Numbered from the stretch's first letter, positions 37,297 through 46,886 are shown. The stretch is 64,000 bases of DNA from CAYMBP01 sp964388745 (GCA_964388745.1 CAYMBP010000001.1:62001-126000); one strand, 5' to 3'. Notes: generated by a model not told the origin, from the sequence alone. Program-made: numbers and translations.

Positions 37297-38112
37297 ATGG
37301 CTATAGTAACAAGAAAACCAAGAAATCCTTCATTGCGAGGACAAAAGTTTGTTGTTCAAGAAGAAAAGCTATCGCCAAGAAGTGAAAAATCTTTGTTGGC
37401 TCCTCTTAAGAAAACAGGTGGGCGTAATGCGTATGGTCGAATTACGAGTCGTCGTAGAGGTGGCGGAGCTAAAAAGCTTTATCGATTGGTAGACTTCAAA
37501 CGGCTTCACAAAAATGTTCCAGGTAAAATTGTTGCATTTGAGTATGATCCAAATAGAAACTTGCCGATTGCCCTTGTTAATTATCATAATGGTGCAAAAG
37601 GGTATATGCTTAAGCCAGAAGGTGTAAGCATAGGTGACGAGGTTATTGCAAGTGAGAGAGCGGAGGCTCGTGTTGGAAATAGTATCCCTCTTAAAAATAT
37701 CCCAACAGGGTTTTTTGTACACAATGTTGAAGTTAAGCCAGGGCAAGGTGGAAAGTTAGCTCGAAGTGCAGGTTGTGCCATACAGCTTGTTGCAAAGGAA
37801 AAAGATGCAGCAATTCTTAAAATGCCTTCAAGTGAGTTAAGAACAGTTTGTCTTGATAGTTGGGCAACCGTTGGGCGTCTTTCTAATGCTGACTTTAGAA
37901 ACATAGAGTTAGGCAAGGCAGGAAGAAGTAGACATCTTGGAAGAAGGCCTTCTGTTCGGGGTATGGCTATGAATCCTGTTGATCACCCACATGGTGGTGG
38001 AGAGGGTCGTTCAAAGTCTGGATCTCATCCTCAGACACCTTGGGGTAAGTCTTGTAAGGGTGCGCGTACAAGGAAGCGTAAGAGCAAGGCGATCCTTAAG
38101 AGAAGGCGATAA
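37297..38112 (+). CDS. rplB: Ribosomal protein L2 (uL2)
   Basis: The 271-residue protein has GRNAYGRITSRRRGGGAKK, GQGGKLARSAG and MAMNPVDHPHGGGEGRS, which holds the conserved His near the peptidyl-transferase centre. Full length, one base after rplW. Confidence 0.98.
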   Translation: MAIVTRKPRNPSLRGQKFVVQEEKLSPRSEKSLLAPLKKTGGRNAYGRITSRRRGGGAKKLYRLVDFKRLHKNVPGKIVAFEYDPNRNLPIALVNYHNGAKGYMLKPEGVSIGDEVIASERAEARVGNSIPLKNIPTGFFVHNVEVKPGQGGKLARSAGCAIQLVAKEKDAAILKMPSSELRTVCLDSWATVGRLSNADFRNIELGKAGRSRHLGRRPSVRGMAMNPVDHPHGGGEGRSKSGSHPQTPWGKSCKGARTRKRKSKAILKRRR

Positions 38113-38148
38113 TTGTGAAATCTGTATTAGTTGTAAAGGTAAAATAAT

Positions 38149-38433
38149 ATGGCGCGTTCAGTATCAAAAGGTCCGTATGTTTCTCCTTGCTTACTTGCTA
38201 AAATTGAAAAAGCTAAAGAAGGCAATAAACGAGAAGTTATTAAAACCTATAAGCGTTCAAGTATGATTATTCCTGATTTTGTAGGTCTTACTATTGCTGT
38301 ACATGATGGGCGTAAATTTATCCCTGTGTTTATTACAGAAAATATGGTAGGGCATGCTCTTGGAGAGTTTGCAGCAACTCGTACTTTTCGGTTACATAGT
38401 GGACAAAGAAAAGCGGCAAAAGGTCTTAAGTGA
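38149..38433 (+). CDS. rpsS: Ribosomal protein S19 (uS19)
   Basis: The 94-residue protein starts [15 protein letters not shown] and has [25 protein letters not shown] and [13 protein letters not shown]. It is in the 30S head at the A-site finger bridge. Confidence 0.98.
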   Translation: MARSVSKGPYVSPCLLAKIEKAKEGNKREVIKTYKRSSMIIPDFVGLTIAVHDGRKFIPVFITENMVGHALGEFAATRTFRLHSGQRKAAKGLK

Positions 38434-38485
38434 TGTTGGGGCGTGATTTAGTTAAGTTTGAAAGCTTCATACAATAACGGGGTAT

Positions 38486-38824
38486 ATGAAAATGCTTGTT
38501 AAAGCAAAAAGCAAATATATTAGAGTTTCTCCTTATAAGCTGAGACCATTTGTTAATGTTATTCGTGGCTATTCAGTTGAGCATGCATTGGCTTGGTTAA
38601 GAACATGTTCTGTTAAGCGCGTGCGGCCTCTGATGAAGGTGCTTTATTCTGCATATGCAAATGCAAGGAATTTGAATGCAAATTTAAGTACTGGTGTTAA
38701 AATTAAAGAAATAAAGGTTGATCAAGGGCCTATTATTAAATATTTTAAGCCTGGTGCGATGGGGCGAGCCAATTTGCAGCGTAAGCGGCTTAGTCATATC
38801 GAAGTGACTTTGGATGTTGAATAG
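38486..38824 (+). CDS. rplV: Ribosomal protein L22 (uL22)
   Basis: The 112-residue protein has KYIRVSPYKLRPFVNVIRG and the tunnel hairpin KYFKPGAMGRANLQRKR. The spacer before it (52 bases) contains TCATACAAT at 38467-38475, a -10-like element. The ATG at 38492 is an equal start choice. Confidence 0.96.
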   Translation: MKMLVKAKSKYIRVSPYKLRPFVNVIRGYSVEHALAWLRTCSVKRVRPLMKVLYSAYANARNLNANLSTGVKIKEIKVDQGPIIKYFKPGAMGRANLQRKRLSHIEVTLDVE

Positions 38825-38858
38825 GTTCATGAGATTTTAGCTTTACAGAGGTGTTTGA

Positions 38859-39479
38859 GTGGGACAAAAAGTACATCCTTTGGGATTTAGATTAGGAATA
38901 TATGAAGACTGGAGTAGCCGTTGGTATGCAAGAAAATCATATGGTGAAGAGCTCCTGGAAGATTTTAAGATTCGTAGTTACCTTCAGCGTCGTCTGAATA
39001 GTCTTGATATTGATAAGATTGTAATTGAAAAAGCAGTTGGTAATGTGCGTATTGTTATTTATGCATCAAGACCGGGCATGATTATTGGTAAAAAAGGCCA
39101 ATTAATTGAACAAATTAAGTCTGAGTTATCACGTAAATTTAATAAAAATGTTGATATCTCTGTTCAAGAAGTCAAGTCTCAGGAACTGAGTGCTCAGTTG
39201 GTTGCAAAAAGTATTGCGGATCAGTTAGAGAGACGTGTTTCATTTAAGAGACTTATGAAGAAAACAGGTTTTGCAGCAATGAAAAGTGGGGCAAAAGGTA
39301 TAAAAATTTGTTGCTCTGGTCGTTTAGGTGGGGCTGAAATTGCTCGTACAGAGTGGCTGAGACTTGGTTCAATACCACTTCATACGTTACGAGCAAATGT
39401 TCAATACGCTTTAGCTGAAGCAAAAACAACGTATGGGATTATTGGGGTACGCGTTTGGATTTGCAAAGGCGAATACTAG
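38859..39479 (+). CDS. rpsC: Ribosomal protein S3 (uS3)
   Basis: The 206-residue protein starts at GTG with GQKVHPLGFRLG and has the KH-domain GXXG loop RPGMIIGKKGQLIE. With S4 and S5 it lines the mRNA entry. C terminus ends at ICKGEY, without the longer tail of some species. Confidence 0.98.
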   Translation: MGQKVHPLGFRLGIYEDWSSRWYARKSYGEELLEDFKIRSYLQRRLNSLDIDKIVIEKAVGNVRIVIYASRPGMIIGKKGQLIEQIKSELSRKFNKNVDISVQEVKSQELSAQLVAKSIADQLERRVSFKRLMKKTGFAAMKSGAKGIKICCSGRLGGAEIARTEWLRLGSIPLHTLRANVQYALAEAKTTYGIIGVRVWICKGEY

Positions 39480-39515
39480 AGTTGATGTAGAGCACAGAAA
39501 GGGAAGCTCGTGTTG

Positions 39516-39944
39516 ATGCCTAAAAAAACAAAATATAGAAAAGTGCAGCGAGGCAAGCTGCGGGGGAAAGCAAAGGGGGCAACAGAGCTATTTGTTGGGG
39601 ATTATGGACTTGTTGCTGTAGAGTCAGTGTGGCTTACAGCACGACAAATAGAGGCGATTCGTGTAACAGTGAATCGTAAATTAAAAAAAATCGGAAAATT
39701 GCATTTGCGAGTTTTTCCTCAAAAACCGATTACTAAAAAGCCAGCTGAAACAAGAATGGGTAAAGGAAAGGGAAGCCCAGAATTTTGGGTTGCCCCAGTT
39801 AAGCGAGGCAGAATCATCATGGAAGTTAGTGGTGATATAACAGAAGAGTTGGCAAAAAAGATTCTTCGTTCTGCTTCATATAAGCTTCCTATGAAGACTC
39901 GGTTTATTGCTCGAAGTGATAAGTCAATTGTTGAAATGGCATAG
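39516..39944 (+). CDS. rplP: Ribosomal protein L16 (uL16)
   Basis: The 142-residue protein starts MPKKTKYRKVQRGKLRG and has RVFPQKPITKKPAETRMGKGKG, the loop near the A-site tRNA. ATG 39516 follows AAAGGGAAG. The Arg-hydroxylation segment is conserved. Confidence 0.97.
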   Translation: MPKKTKYRKVQRGKLRGKAKGATELFVGDYGLVAVESVWLTARQIEAIRVTVNRKLKKIGKLHLRVFPQKPITKKPAETRMGKGKGSPEFWVAPVKRGRIIMEVSGDITEELAKKILRSASYKLPMKTRFIARSDKSIVEMA

Positions 39945-39961
39945 AAAGAAGGATTATTTTA

Positions 39962-40153
39962 GTGAAAACTGAAGAAATAAAAAATCTTGATACTGCTTCG
40001 CTACAAAATGAGCTTATGATGATGAAAAAAGAGCTTTTTAATTTGAAGCTAAACAGAGGGTCGGGGCAGGTAAAAGATCTTTCACAGATAAGAAAGCTTC
40101 GTGCGAATATTGCTCGTGTATTAACATTTCTTTCTCAAAAAAAAGAACAGTAA
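39962..40153 (+). CDS. rpmC: Ribosomal protein L29 (uL29)
   Basis: A 63-residue two-helix protein starting at GTG, with LQNELMMMKKELFNLKLNRGSGQVKD-type sequence and IRKLRANIARVLT. It sits at the exit tunnel near L23. The GTG has AAAGAAGGA upstream. Confidence 0.95.
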   Translation: MKTEEIKNLDTASLQNELMMMKKELFNLKLNRGSGQVKDLSQIRKLRANIARVLTFLSQKKEQ

Positions 40154-40193
40154 GTACGTGCCTTATGCTCGCGACGAATAAGTGGATAAAATA

Positions 40194-40466
40194 ATGAAAA
40201 ATACGATAAAAAGTGACGTTAAAAATGTTGGAAAATCTCTCGTTGGAGAGGTTGTTTCTAGCAAGATGGATAAAACAATTGTTGTACAAGTTGCTCGTAC
40301 ACTTAGGCATCCTGTTTACGGTAAGGTAATTAGGCGTAATAAAAAATATCAAGTTCATGATGAGCAAAATGTTGCTTCCGTTGGGGATGTTGTTGAGATT
40401 GCCCACTGTCGTCCCTTATCAAAACTAAAACATATGGTGCTTAATCGGGTGATCAAGCAGGGATGA
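40194..40466 (+). CDS. rpsQ: Ribosomal protein S17 (uS17)
   Basis: The OB-fold protein has [35 protein letters not shown] and [18 protein letters not shown] give ATG 40194 (90 residues); GTG 40182 would add four residues and is equally open. Confidence 0.96.
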   Translation: MKNTIKSDVKNVGKSLVGEVVSSKMDKTIVVQVARTLRHPVYGKVIRRNKKYQVHDEQNVASVGDVVEIAHCRPLSKLKHMVLNRVIKQG

Positions 40467-40479
40467 TAAGAGGAAGAAA

Positions 40480-40848
40480 ATGATACAAGAACAATCGATG
40501 CTTGAAGTTGCGGATAATTCAGGCGCAAAAAAATTACAAGTTATTAGAGTTAAGGGAAGTACTGGTAAACGGTTTGCTTACCTTGGTGAAATTGTTAAAG
40601 TAACGGTTAAAAAAGCTGTTCCTGGTGGAACAGTAAAAAAAAGTGAAGTCCTAGATGCTGTTGTTGTTCGAACAAGAAAAGAATATCGACGCTCTGATGG
40701 TAGCTATATCCGGTTTGATGAAAATGCAGCAGTTATTATAAACAAAGATAGAGAGCCTGTAGGAACTCGAATATTTGGTCCTATCGCTCGAGAATTACGT
40801 GCTGCTGGTTATGCAAAAATTATTTCCTTGGCCCCAGAGGTCTTGTAG
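40480..40848 (+). CDS. rplN: Ribosomal protein L14 (uL14)
   Basis: The 122-residue beta-barrel protein starts [18 protein letters not shown] and has [22 protein letters not shown] and FGPIARELR. It forms an inter-subunit bridge. First gene of the spc set. Confidence 0.98.
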   Translation: MIQEQSMLEVADNSGAKKLQVIRVKGSTGKRFAYLGEIVKVTVKKAVPGGTVKKSEVLDAVVVRTRKEYRRSDGSYIRFDENAAVIINKDREPVGTRIFGPIARELRAAGYAKIISLAPEVL

Positions 40849-40867
40849 TTGCGATGAGGTTGAAATT

Positions 40868-41182
40868 ATGTTAAGTCGTGTGAAAAAAAACGATACAGTC
40901 TATGTCCTTTCAGGAAAAGATAAGGGTAAGCAGGGACTGGTTATTGCAGTTGATCACAAAAACGATCGTGTTTTAGTAAAAGATATAGGAATTATTACAC
41001 GACATAGAAAAGCTCGTAGGGCAGGAGAAGGAAATCGCATAGTAAAGGAAGAAAGCTATATTCCTCTTTGCAAAGTGATGCCTGTTTGTCCATCATGCAA
41101 AAAGGCTTGTCGTGTGCGCATTCAGTTTATGGAGAATGCATCAAAGTCTCGAGCTTGTCATCGATGTAATGATGCATTTTGA
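40868..41182 (+). CDS. rplX: Ribosomal protein L24 (uL24), zinc-ribbon type
   Basis: The 104-residue protein has the KOW motif DTVYVLSGKDKGKQGLV. Its C-terminal half carries CPSCKKACRVR and CHRCNDAF, two CxxC pairs that should bind zinc; many bacterial L24 lack these. ATG 40868 is chosen; a longer frame overlaps rplN. Confidence 0.96.
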   Translation: MLSRVKKNDTVYVLSGKDKGKQGLVIAVDHKNDRVLVKDIGIITRHRKARRAGEGNRIVKEESYIPLCKVMPVCPSCKKACRVRIQFMENASKSRACHRCNDAF

Positions 41183-41203
41183 TGTGAATTAGTTAGGATA
41201 TTT

Positions 41204-41749
41204 ATGAAGTCTCGTTTAGAAGAGCTTTATGTCGGTCAAATCAGAGAAGAACTTAAGCAAGAATTGAACCTTGATAATATTATGCAGGTTCCTCGCTTAG
41301 TTAAGATAGTTTTGAATATTGGTGTTAAAGAAGCCGTTTCAGATAGTAAAGCTCTTAATGGAATTAAAGATATTTTAGAGCAAATTAGTGGGCAAGCTGT
41401 TGTTAAAACAAAAGCTCGATCTTCTATTGCTGGATTTAAACTTCGTAAGGGTGTTGCTATTGGAGCAATGGTAACGTTAAGACGTGCAAGAATGTATCAT
41501 TTTCTTGATAAGCTTATTAATGTTGTTCTTCCATCTGTTCGTGACTTCCAAGGTGTTTCTTTGAAATTTGACGGCAATGGTAATTATAATTTAGGCATAA
41601 AAGATTGGATGGTTTTTTCAGAAGTTGATTATGATAAAGTTGATAAAAGCAGAGGATTAAATATTACGATTCAAACGTCTGCTTTTCAAGATGATCATGC
41701 AGCAGCTCTTTTGAAAAAATTTAGTATGCCATTCAAGCGAAAGAATTAA
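41204..41749 (+). CDS. rplE: Ribosomal protein L5 (uL5)
   Basis: The 181-residue protein has NIMQVPRLVKIVLNIGVKEA, TKARSSIAGFKLRKGVAIG and FSEVDYDKVDKSRGLNITI. It binds 5S rRNA in the central protuberance. Confidence 0.98.
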   Translation: MKSRLEELYVGQIREELKQELNLDNIMQVPRLVKIVLNIGVKEAVSDSKALNGIKDILEQISGQAVVKTKARSSIAGFKLRKGVAIGAMVTLRRARMYHFLDKLINVVLPSVRDFQGVSLKFDGNGNYNLGIKDWMVFSEVDYDKVDKSRGLNITIQTSAFQDDHAAALLKKFSMPFKRKN

Positions 41750-41758
41750 GGGTTATAA

Positions 41759-41944
41759 ATGGCACGAAAAGCAATGATAGAAAAAGCCAATCGTCCTGCA
41801 AAATATTCAACAAGACAACGCAATCGTTGTCAGTTGTGTGGCAGACCTCGTGGATTTATACGCATTTTCAAGATGTGTCGATTGTGTTTTAGAAAGTATG
41901 CCTTAGAAGGGCTTCTACCAGGTGTCAAAAAAACAAGCTGGTAG
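41759..41944 (+). CDS. rpsN: Ribosomal protein S14, zinc type (uS14)
   Basis: The 61-residue short form has CQLCGRPRG and CRLCFRKYA, a four-Cys zinc site, and ends LPGVKKTSW as usual for the type Z protein. Confidence 0.98.
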   Translation: MARKAMIEKANRPAKYSTRQRNRCQLCGRPRGFIRIFKMCRLCFRKYALEGLLPGVKKTSW

Positions 41945-41960
41945 TTACAAAGGATAAGAA

Positions 41961-42353
41961 ATGTCTATAGATACTATTGGAAATTTTCTGACAATTATTA
42001 GAAATGGTTTGAAAGTTCGGAAGCGAACAGTTACCGTGCCATTTTCTCAGCTTAAAATGCAAATTGCTCGTGTTCTTAAAGAAGAGGGCTACATTAAAGA
42101 ATATGAGAAATCAGGTGATGATGTAAAACCTGTTATTCTTGTGACGCTTAAGTATTTTAATGGAGAGCCTGTTATTCGTTCGATTACTCGAGTAAGTTCT
42201 CCAGGAAAGCGTCATTATGAGGGTAAAGAAGCTATCCGCTCAGTAATCGGAGGGCTTGGTATTTCTATTTTAACAACCAGCAGCGGCATTATGACTGATC
42301 GTCAAGCTCGATCAAAAGGTGTTGGTGGTGAAGTATTGTGCCACGTTTGGTAA
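41961..42353 (+). CDS. rpsH: Ribosomal protein S8 (uS8)
   Basis: The 130-residue protein has DTIGNFLTIIRNGLK and the C-terminal STSGIMTDRQARSKGVGGE-like block (here TSSGIMTDRQARSKGVGGE). It binds 16S rRNA helix 21 and in E. coli regulates the spc operon. Confidence 0.98.
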   Translation: MSIDTIGNFLTIIRNGLKVRKRTVTVPFSQLKMQIARVLKEEGYIKEYEKSGDDVKPVILVTLKYFNGEPVIRSITRVSSPGKRHYEGKEAIRSVIGGLGISILTTSSGIMTDRQARSKGVGGEVLCHVW

Positions 42354-42371
42354 TCTGAGGGGGATTTAATA

Positions 42372-42908
42372 ATGTCAAAAATTGGAAGAATGCCTATTAC
42401 CATCAAAACAGCCAAAGTTGATGTTAATGGTAATAATGTTACTATTAAAGGGCCAAATGCTCAATTTGAGCACGAAGTTCCTTCATTTTTAACAGTTATT
42501 GTTGATAATGGCGTTGTTCGCATTGAGCTGAATGATAAAAACCGTAGAGACGGAAATCAGTTTTGGGGTTTGCATAGAGCGTTGTTAGCTAACAAGATTA
42601 AGGGGGCGGAGCAAGATTTTGAGAAAAAAATTACCATTGTTGGTCTTGGTTATAAAGCTCAAATGTCTGGTAATAAAATGACTTTCTCTTTGGGATATAC
42701 GCATAAAATAGATTATGAAGTTCCTCAAGGGGTTAAGGTTGATATTGATCGTACAGGACAGCAGCTTGTTGTTAAGTGTGCGGATAAATTTATACTGGGA
42801 AATGTTTGCGATGCGATTCGTTCGTTTAGACCGCCAGAGCCATATAAGGGAACTGGGATTATTCGCGAAGGTGATGTATTAATCCGCAAAGCTGGTAAAA
42901 CTAAGTAG
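42372..42908 (+). CDS. rplF: Ribosomal protein L6 (uL6)
   Basis: The 178-residue two-domain protein starts MSKIGRMPITIKT and ends with FRPPEPYKGTGIIREGD and the Lys-rich tail. It lies near the sarcin-ricin loop. Confidence 0.98.
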   Translation: MSKIGRMPITIKTAKVDVNGNNVTIKGPNAQFEHEVPSFLTVIVDNGVVRIELNDKNRRDGNQFWGLHRALLANKIKGAEQDFEKKITIVGLGYKAQMSGNKMTFSLGYTHKIDYEVPQGVKVDIDRTGQQLVVKCADKFILGNVCDAIRSFRPPEPYKGTGIIREGDVLIRKAGKTK

Positions 42909-42935
42909 CATTGTTAATTATTTAAGAGGTTTCCT

Positions 42936-43292
42936 GTGAGTTTGCAAAAAAGAGTGCAGTTACGAGAAAAAAGACGTAAATTCAGAGTTCGTAACAAGCT
43001 AAATAGTGAATCTGGTCGAGTGAGGGTATCTGTGTTTCGTAGTGCTAAACATATTTATGCTCAGTTAATTGATGATCAGCAGCACAAGACGTTATTTAGT
43101 GGTTCAACATTGAATCTTGAAAAATCTAGCAATGATAAAAAAGATTTGGCGAAAAAAGTAGGCCTTGAACTTGGAAAAGCTGCGGTGCAAAATAATGTTA
43201 AAGATGTTTTTTTTGATCGGGGACATTATTTGTATCATGGTAGAGTTAAGGCCTTAGCTGATGGTCTTAGAGAAGCTGGATTAAATTTTTAG
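42936..43292 (+). CDS. rplR: Ribosomal protein L18 (uL18)
   Basis: The 118-residue protein begins at GTG, has RVSVFRSAKHIYAQLIDD and ends FDRGHYLYHGRVKALADGLREAGLNF. It binds 5S rRNA with L5. A ribosome site AAGAGG precedes the GTG. Confidence 0.97.
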   Translation: MSLQKRVQLREKRRKFRVRNKLNSESGRVRVSVFRSAKHIYAQLIDDQQHKTLFSGSTLNLEKSSNDKKDLAKKVGLELGKAAVQNNVKDVFFDRGHYLYHGRVKALADGLREAGLNF

Positions 43293-43326
43293 TGATAATA
43301 TTTTAAATATTGTAATGGAATACTTT

Positions 43327-43881
43327 ATGGCTGATGAAAAAAACAAAAAAGCTACTGGTAGTCAAAGCAAATCTGCGCCAGTAGAAGAGTACGCAGAATC
43401 AGTTTTAGATGTGCGTCGGGTTGCCAAGGTAATTAAGGGTGGTCGAAGATTTGCATTTTCGGCACTTGTTGTTGTTGGAGATAAAAGCGGCAATATTGGA
43501 GTTGCTTTGGGTAAGAGTCGAGAAGCCACATCTGCAATTACTAAGGCTTTGAAGCGAGCTCGAAAAAATATGTTTCAAGTTCCAATGTATAAAACAACAA
43601 TTCCTTATACAGTATTGGGTAAGCATGGTTCCAGCGAAGTTTTAATTCGCTCTGCATCAAAGGGTACTGGTGTGATTGCAGGGGGAGCTGTTCGAGCTGT
43701 TATGGAAGCTTTGGGTGTTCGAGATGTGTTAGCAAAATCTGTTGGATCGGCAAATCCTCAGAATGTTGTTAAGGCAACTTTAAATGCGTTGAGGCAGCTT
43801 AGGTCTGCTCAAGATATAGTGCGTATGCGTGGTAAAACGTTGAATGATTTATTTGAGGGACAAAATGTTACAGCTCAATAA
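43327..43881 (+). CDS. rpsE: Ribosomal protein S5 (uS5)
   Basis: The 184-residue protein has VLDVRRVAKVIKGGRRFAFSA-type dsRNA-binding sequence and KHGSSEVLIRSASKGTGVIAG. ATG 43327 is favoured over 43315 by GGAA at 7 bases. It overlaps rplO by 17 bp; rpmD, which normally lies between them, is absent. Confidence 0.96.
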   Translation: MADEKNKKATGSQSKSAPVEEYAESVLDVRRVAKVIKGGRRFAFSALVVVGDKSGNIGVALGKSREATSAITKALKRARKNMFQVPMYKTTIPYTVLGKHGSSEVLIRSASKGTGVIAGGAVRAVMEALGVRDVLAKSVGSANPQNVVKATLNALRQLRSAQDIVRMRGKTLNDLFEGQNVTAQ

Positions 43882-44332
43882 ATTACCTTCTTTGGTGAAA
43901 AAACGTAAACGCGTTGGAAGAGGCGGTAAGCGAGGGCAACATTCCGGTCGAGGAAATGATGGTCAAAAGTGTCGATCTGGAGGAAAGTCTGAAATTAAAC
44001 CTTATTTTGAAGGTGGTCAGATGCCGCTTGTTCGAAGACTTCCTTGTCGTGGATTTAAAAATCCATTTAGAGAAGAAGTTGTAGCTTTAAGTCTTAATGA
44101 TCTTGAAAAAAAATATAACGCTGGAGATGTTGTTAATTCTTCAACTCTTCGTGAAAAGCGTTTATTAAAGGGACGGAAAAAAGCCGTTAAAATCCTGGGA
44201 ACGGGTTCGCTTTCTAAGAACTTAACCGTTTCTGTTGATTATTGTAGCGTTTCTGCTCGTGATGCAATTAAGCAAGCTGGTGGATCTGTCAATTTGGTGA
44301 GGGAGATAGAAAGTGATAGTTCTGTTTCATAA
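43865..44332 (+). CDS. rplO: Ribosomal protein L15 (uL15)
   Basis: The 155-residue protein starts MLQLNKLPSL and has RVGRGGKRGQHSGRGNDGQK and GGQMPLVRRLPCRGF. ATG 43865 has GAGGGA upstream. It overlaps rpsE before it and secY after it, so three genes are translationally linked. Confidence 0.97.
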   Translation: MLQLNKLPSLVKKRKRVGRGGKRGQHSGRGNDGQKCRSGGKSEIKPYFEGGQMPLVRRLPCRGFKNPFREEVVALSLNDLEKKYNAGDVVNSSTLREKRLLKGRKKAVKILGTGSLSKNLTVSVDYCSVSARDAIKQAGGSVNLVREIESDSSVS

Positions 44333-45641
44333 CTTTAGGAACATCTTTTTTGTTCCTGAATTACGTAAAAAATTAGCTTTTACGATTGGAGTATTTGCAG
44401 TTTTACGATTTGGTGCTCAAGTTCCTGTTCCAGGAGTTGATCTTGTAGCACTTCATAATCTCTTTGGAGAAACAGGATCTACTGGTTTGTGGTCTTATCT
44501 TGATATGTTTTCAGGAGGGGCTTTAAGTCATTTCGCTATTTTTGCATTAGGTATGTCTCCGTATATTACTGCATCGCTGATGATGCAGCTTCTTGCGGGG
44601 ACATCGCAGACCCTTGAAGCCTTATCAAAAGAAGGTGAATATGGGCGTCGAATTATTAATCAATATACGCGATATCTTGCGTTGGGCATGAGTATAGTGC
44701 AAAGTGCTGGTTTTATTACGTATATGGAGCGACAGTTTCCTCAGGTGATTCTTAATCCTGGATGGGGTTTTCGCTTGACAGCAATGCTCATGATGTGTGT
44801 GGGAGCAATGTTTATTATGTGGCTTGGTGAGCAAATTAATGCTCATGGTATAGGCAATGGCTCTTCTGCTGTTATTTTTGCAGGGATTGTTGCTGGATTG
44901 CCAAGTGCATTATTTACTATAGCTGAAAGCTTACGTTTAGAGCAAACAGATATTTTGATTATCGCTTTTTTAGGTATTTTAACACTTGCGATAACGATGT
45001 GTGTTATTTTTCTTGAAAAAGGTGAGCGAAAAATTCCTGTTCAGTATGCAAAAAGAGTGGTTGGCAATCGTATTTATGGGGGACAAAGCTCTTATATTCC
45101 CTTCAAAATTAATCCAGCAAATGTTGTGCCTGTAATTTTTGCAAGTGCATTTTTAAACTTTCCAGGGGTCCTTGCTTCTGTAATAGGAACAAAGTTTCCT
45201 TTGGTAAATGTTTTTATAAATGAGTGGTTTTACCAAAACAAATTCTTATTTAATGCATGTAATGCAGCACTAATTATGTTTTTTACTTTTGTGTATACCT
45301 CTATGATTTTTGATTCTGCGGAGCTTGCAGATAATATTAGAAAATCCGGTGGATTTATTCCAGGAATTCGTCCTGGTATAAAAACTGTTGAATTCTTTGA
45401 TTATTTGCTGACAAGGCTTGGATTTACGGGAGCTGTTTATTTAGCGACTCTTGCCATTTTGCCTGGTGTAATTAAAGCGGTTGTTGCGCTTCCTGTTATG
45501 GTGACTGGAACAGGGTTGTTAATTGTGATTGGTGTTGCTCTTGATACATCAGCACAAATTGAATCTCATTTAATTGAGCGCCGTTATGAGGGCTTTTTGT
45601 CAACTGGTCGATTAAAAGGACGAGCAAGCCGTTCATCGTAA
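44313..45641 (+). CDS. secY: Protein translocase subunit SecY
   Basis: SecY forms the protein-conducting channel in the inner membrane. The 442-residue protein has ten expected membrane helices, RFGAQVPVPGVD, the cytoplasmic GEQINAHGIGNGSS loop and FDSAELADNIRKSGGFIPGIRPG. The GTG start has GGGAG eight bases upstream and overlaps rplO by 20 bp. adk, the usual next gene, is missing; map follows after a 160-base gap. Confidence 0.97.
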   Translation: MIVLFHNFRNIFFVPELRKKLAFTIGVFAVLRFGAQVPVPGVDLVALHNLFGETGSTGLWSYLDMFSGGALSHFAIFALGMSPYITASLMMQLLAGTSQTLEALSKEGEYGRRIINQYTRYLALGMSIVQSAGFITYMERQFPQVILNPGWGFRLTAMLMMCVGAMFIMWLGEQINAHGIGNGSSAVIFAGIVAGLPSALFTIAESLRLEQTDILIIAFLGILTLAITMCVIFLEKGERKIPVQYAKRVVGNRIYGGQSSYIPFKINPANVVPVIFASAFLNFPGVLASVIGTKFPLVNVFINEWFYQNKFLFNACNAALIMFFTFVYTSMIFDSAELADNIRKSGGFIPGIRPGIKTVEFFDYLLTRLGFTGAVYLATLAILPGVIKAVVALPVMVTGTGLLIVIGVALDTSAQIESHLIERRYEGFLSTGRLKGRASRSS

Positions 45642-45801
45642 AAAGTAAGACGTGCTGATTAATTATAAAAATCATGTCGTTGCTTTATGAATTTAATAAA
45701 GTATGAGAAAGGAAGAATAGTGATTGGTGCTATAGGTCTTTTTTCATAGCGCATTCACAGTGAAAGTTAATAATGATTTATATGCTTGTGTAGGAATAAA
45801 T

Positions 45802-46557
45802 GTGGGTGGAGTAACGATAAAAAATAAACTAGCACTTAGTCGAATGAGAGTTGCTGGAAAGCTTCTTTCCTCTGTTATGAAAGAAGTAGCTTCTTTTGTT
45901 GTTGAAGGTGTGAGCACATTTGAAATTGATGAAATAATAGAAAATAAAATGAGGCGGATTGGGTTAAAGCCTGAATGTAAAGGATATGGCGGCTATAAGC
46001 ATGCATCTTGCATATCTGTTAACAATACAATTGTTCATGGTGTGCCATCAAAACAAATCATTTTAAAATCTGGAGATTTTGTTAAAATAGATATAGTAGG
46101 TTCTTATAAGGGCTACTGTGCTGACATGGCTCGAGCTTTTTTTGTAGGAGATGTTTCTCCTTTAGTAAAGCAATTAGCAGAGACTGCGCAACGTGCACTT
46201 GATGCTGGAATTGAAAAAGCTTGTGTTGGTAATCATCTTCATGACATATCATTTGCTATTCAAAGTGTTGTTGAGAATGAAGGTTTTGGTATTGTGACAT
46301 GCTTTGCAGGTCATGGTATTGGTAAAGCAATGCACGAAGCTCCAGATGTTCCAAATTATGGTGATCCAGGGACAGGATTAAAGTTGCGTGAAGGTATGAC
46401 ATTAGCTATTGAGCCGATGATTACATCAGGGGATGCTGCAGTGACTATTCTTAGTGATGGTTGGACAGCAACAACTAAGGACGGTGGTTTGGCGGCTCAC
46501 GTTGAGGATACGGTAATTGTGCTGCAAGATAGTGCTGAAATTATAACTCGAGCATGA
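45802..46557 (+). CDS. map: Methionine aminopeptidase, type I
   Basis: The enzyme removes the initiator Met. The metal ligands are seen in KIDIVGSYKGYCADMARAF (two Asp), GHGIGKAMHEAP (His), AIEPMI (Glu) and HVEDTV (Glu). I choose GTG 45802 (251 residues) because AGGA lies six bases upstream and the product then starts just before the normal IK..E..MR.AG block; GTG 45760 is in frame but has no ribosome site. Confidence 0.93.
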   Translation: MGGVTIKNKLALSRMRVAGKLLSSVMKEVASFVVEGVSTFEIDEIIENKMRRIGLKPECKGYGGYKHASCISVNNTIVHGVPSKQIILKSGDFVKIDIVGSYKGYCADMARAFFVGDVSPLVKQLAETAQRALDAGIEKACVGNHLHDISFAIQSVVENEGFGIVTCFAGHGIGKAMHEAPDVPNYGDPGTGLKLREGMTLAIEPMITSGDAAVTILSDGWTATTKDGGLAAHVEDTVIVLQDSAEIITRA

Positions 46558-46578
46558 TTAGAGGGAAAAAATAAGCTT

Positions 46579-46806
46579 ATGAAAAAGAAAAGTGACGTTA
46601 TTGTCATGGATGGTATTGTCAAAAAAGCATTACCAAATGCAATGTTTCAAGTAGAGCTACTAGAAGGTGGGCATGTGGTGCTTGCTCATGTTTCAGGTAA
46701 AATGCGTATGTATTACATTAAGCTTTTGCCTGGAGATAAAGTTGCAGTAGAGCTTTCCTCTTATGACTTATCAAAAGGTCGAATTATATCACGCTATAAG
46801 GTGTAA
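46579..46806 (+). CDS. infA: Translation initiation factor IF-1
   Basis: The 75-residue OB-fold protein has [25 protein letters not shown] sequence, [22 protein letters not shown] and [12 protein letters not shown]. It occupies the A site during initiation. It follows map by 21 bases, the standard order. Confidence 0.97.
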   Translation: MKKKSDVIVMDGIVKKALPNAMFQVELLEGGHVVLAHVSGKMRMYYIKLLPGDKVAVELSSYDLSKGRIISRYKV

Positions 46807-46886
46807 TGCTGAATAAATTGCTAAGTGAAGATTGCAGTCTGCAAATAGATATATTGTTTTGAGTAAATGATTAAAGGACTTGGTCT

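Noticed and set aside
38434..38485. Missing small gene between rpsS and rplV
   Set aside because: The 52-base spacer is too short for a gene and holds only a -10-like element.
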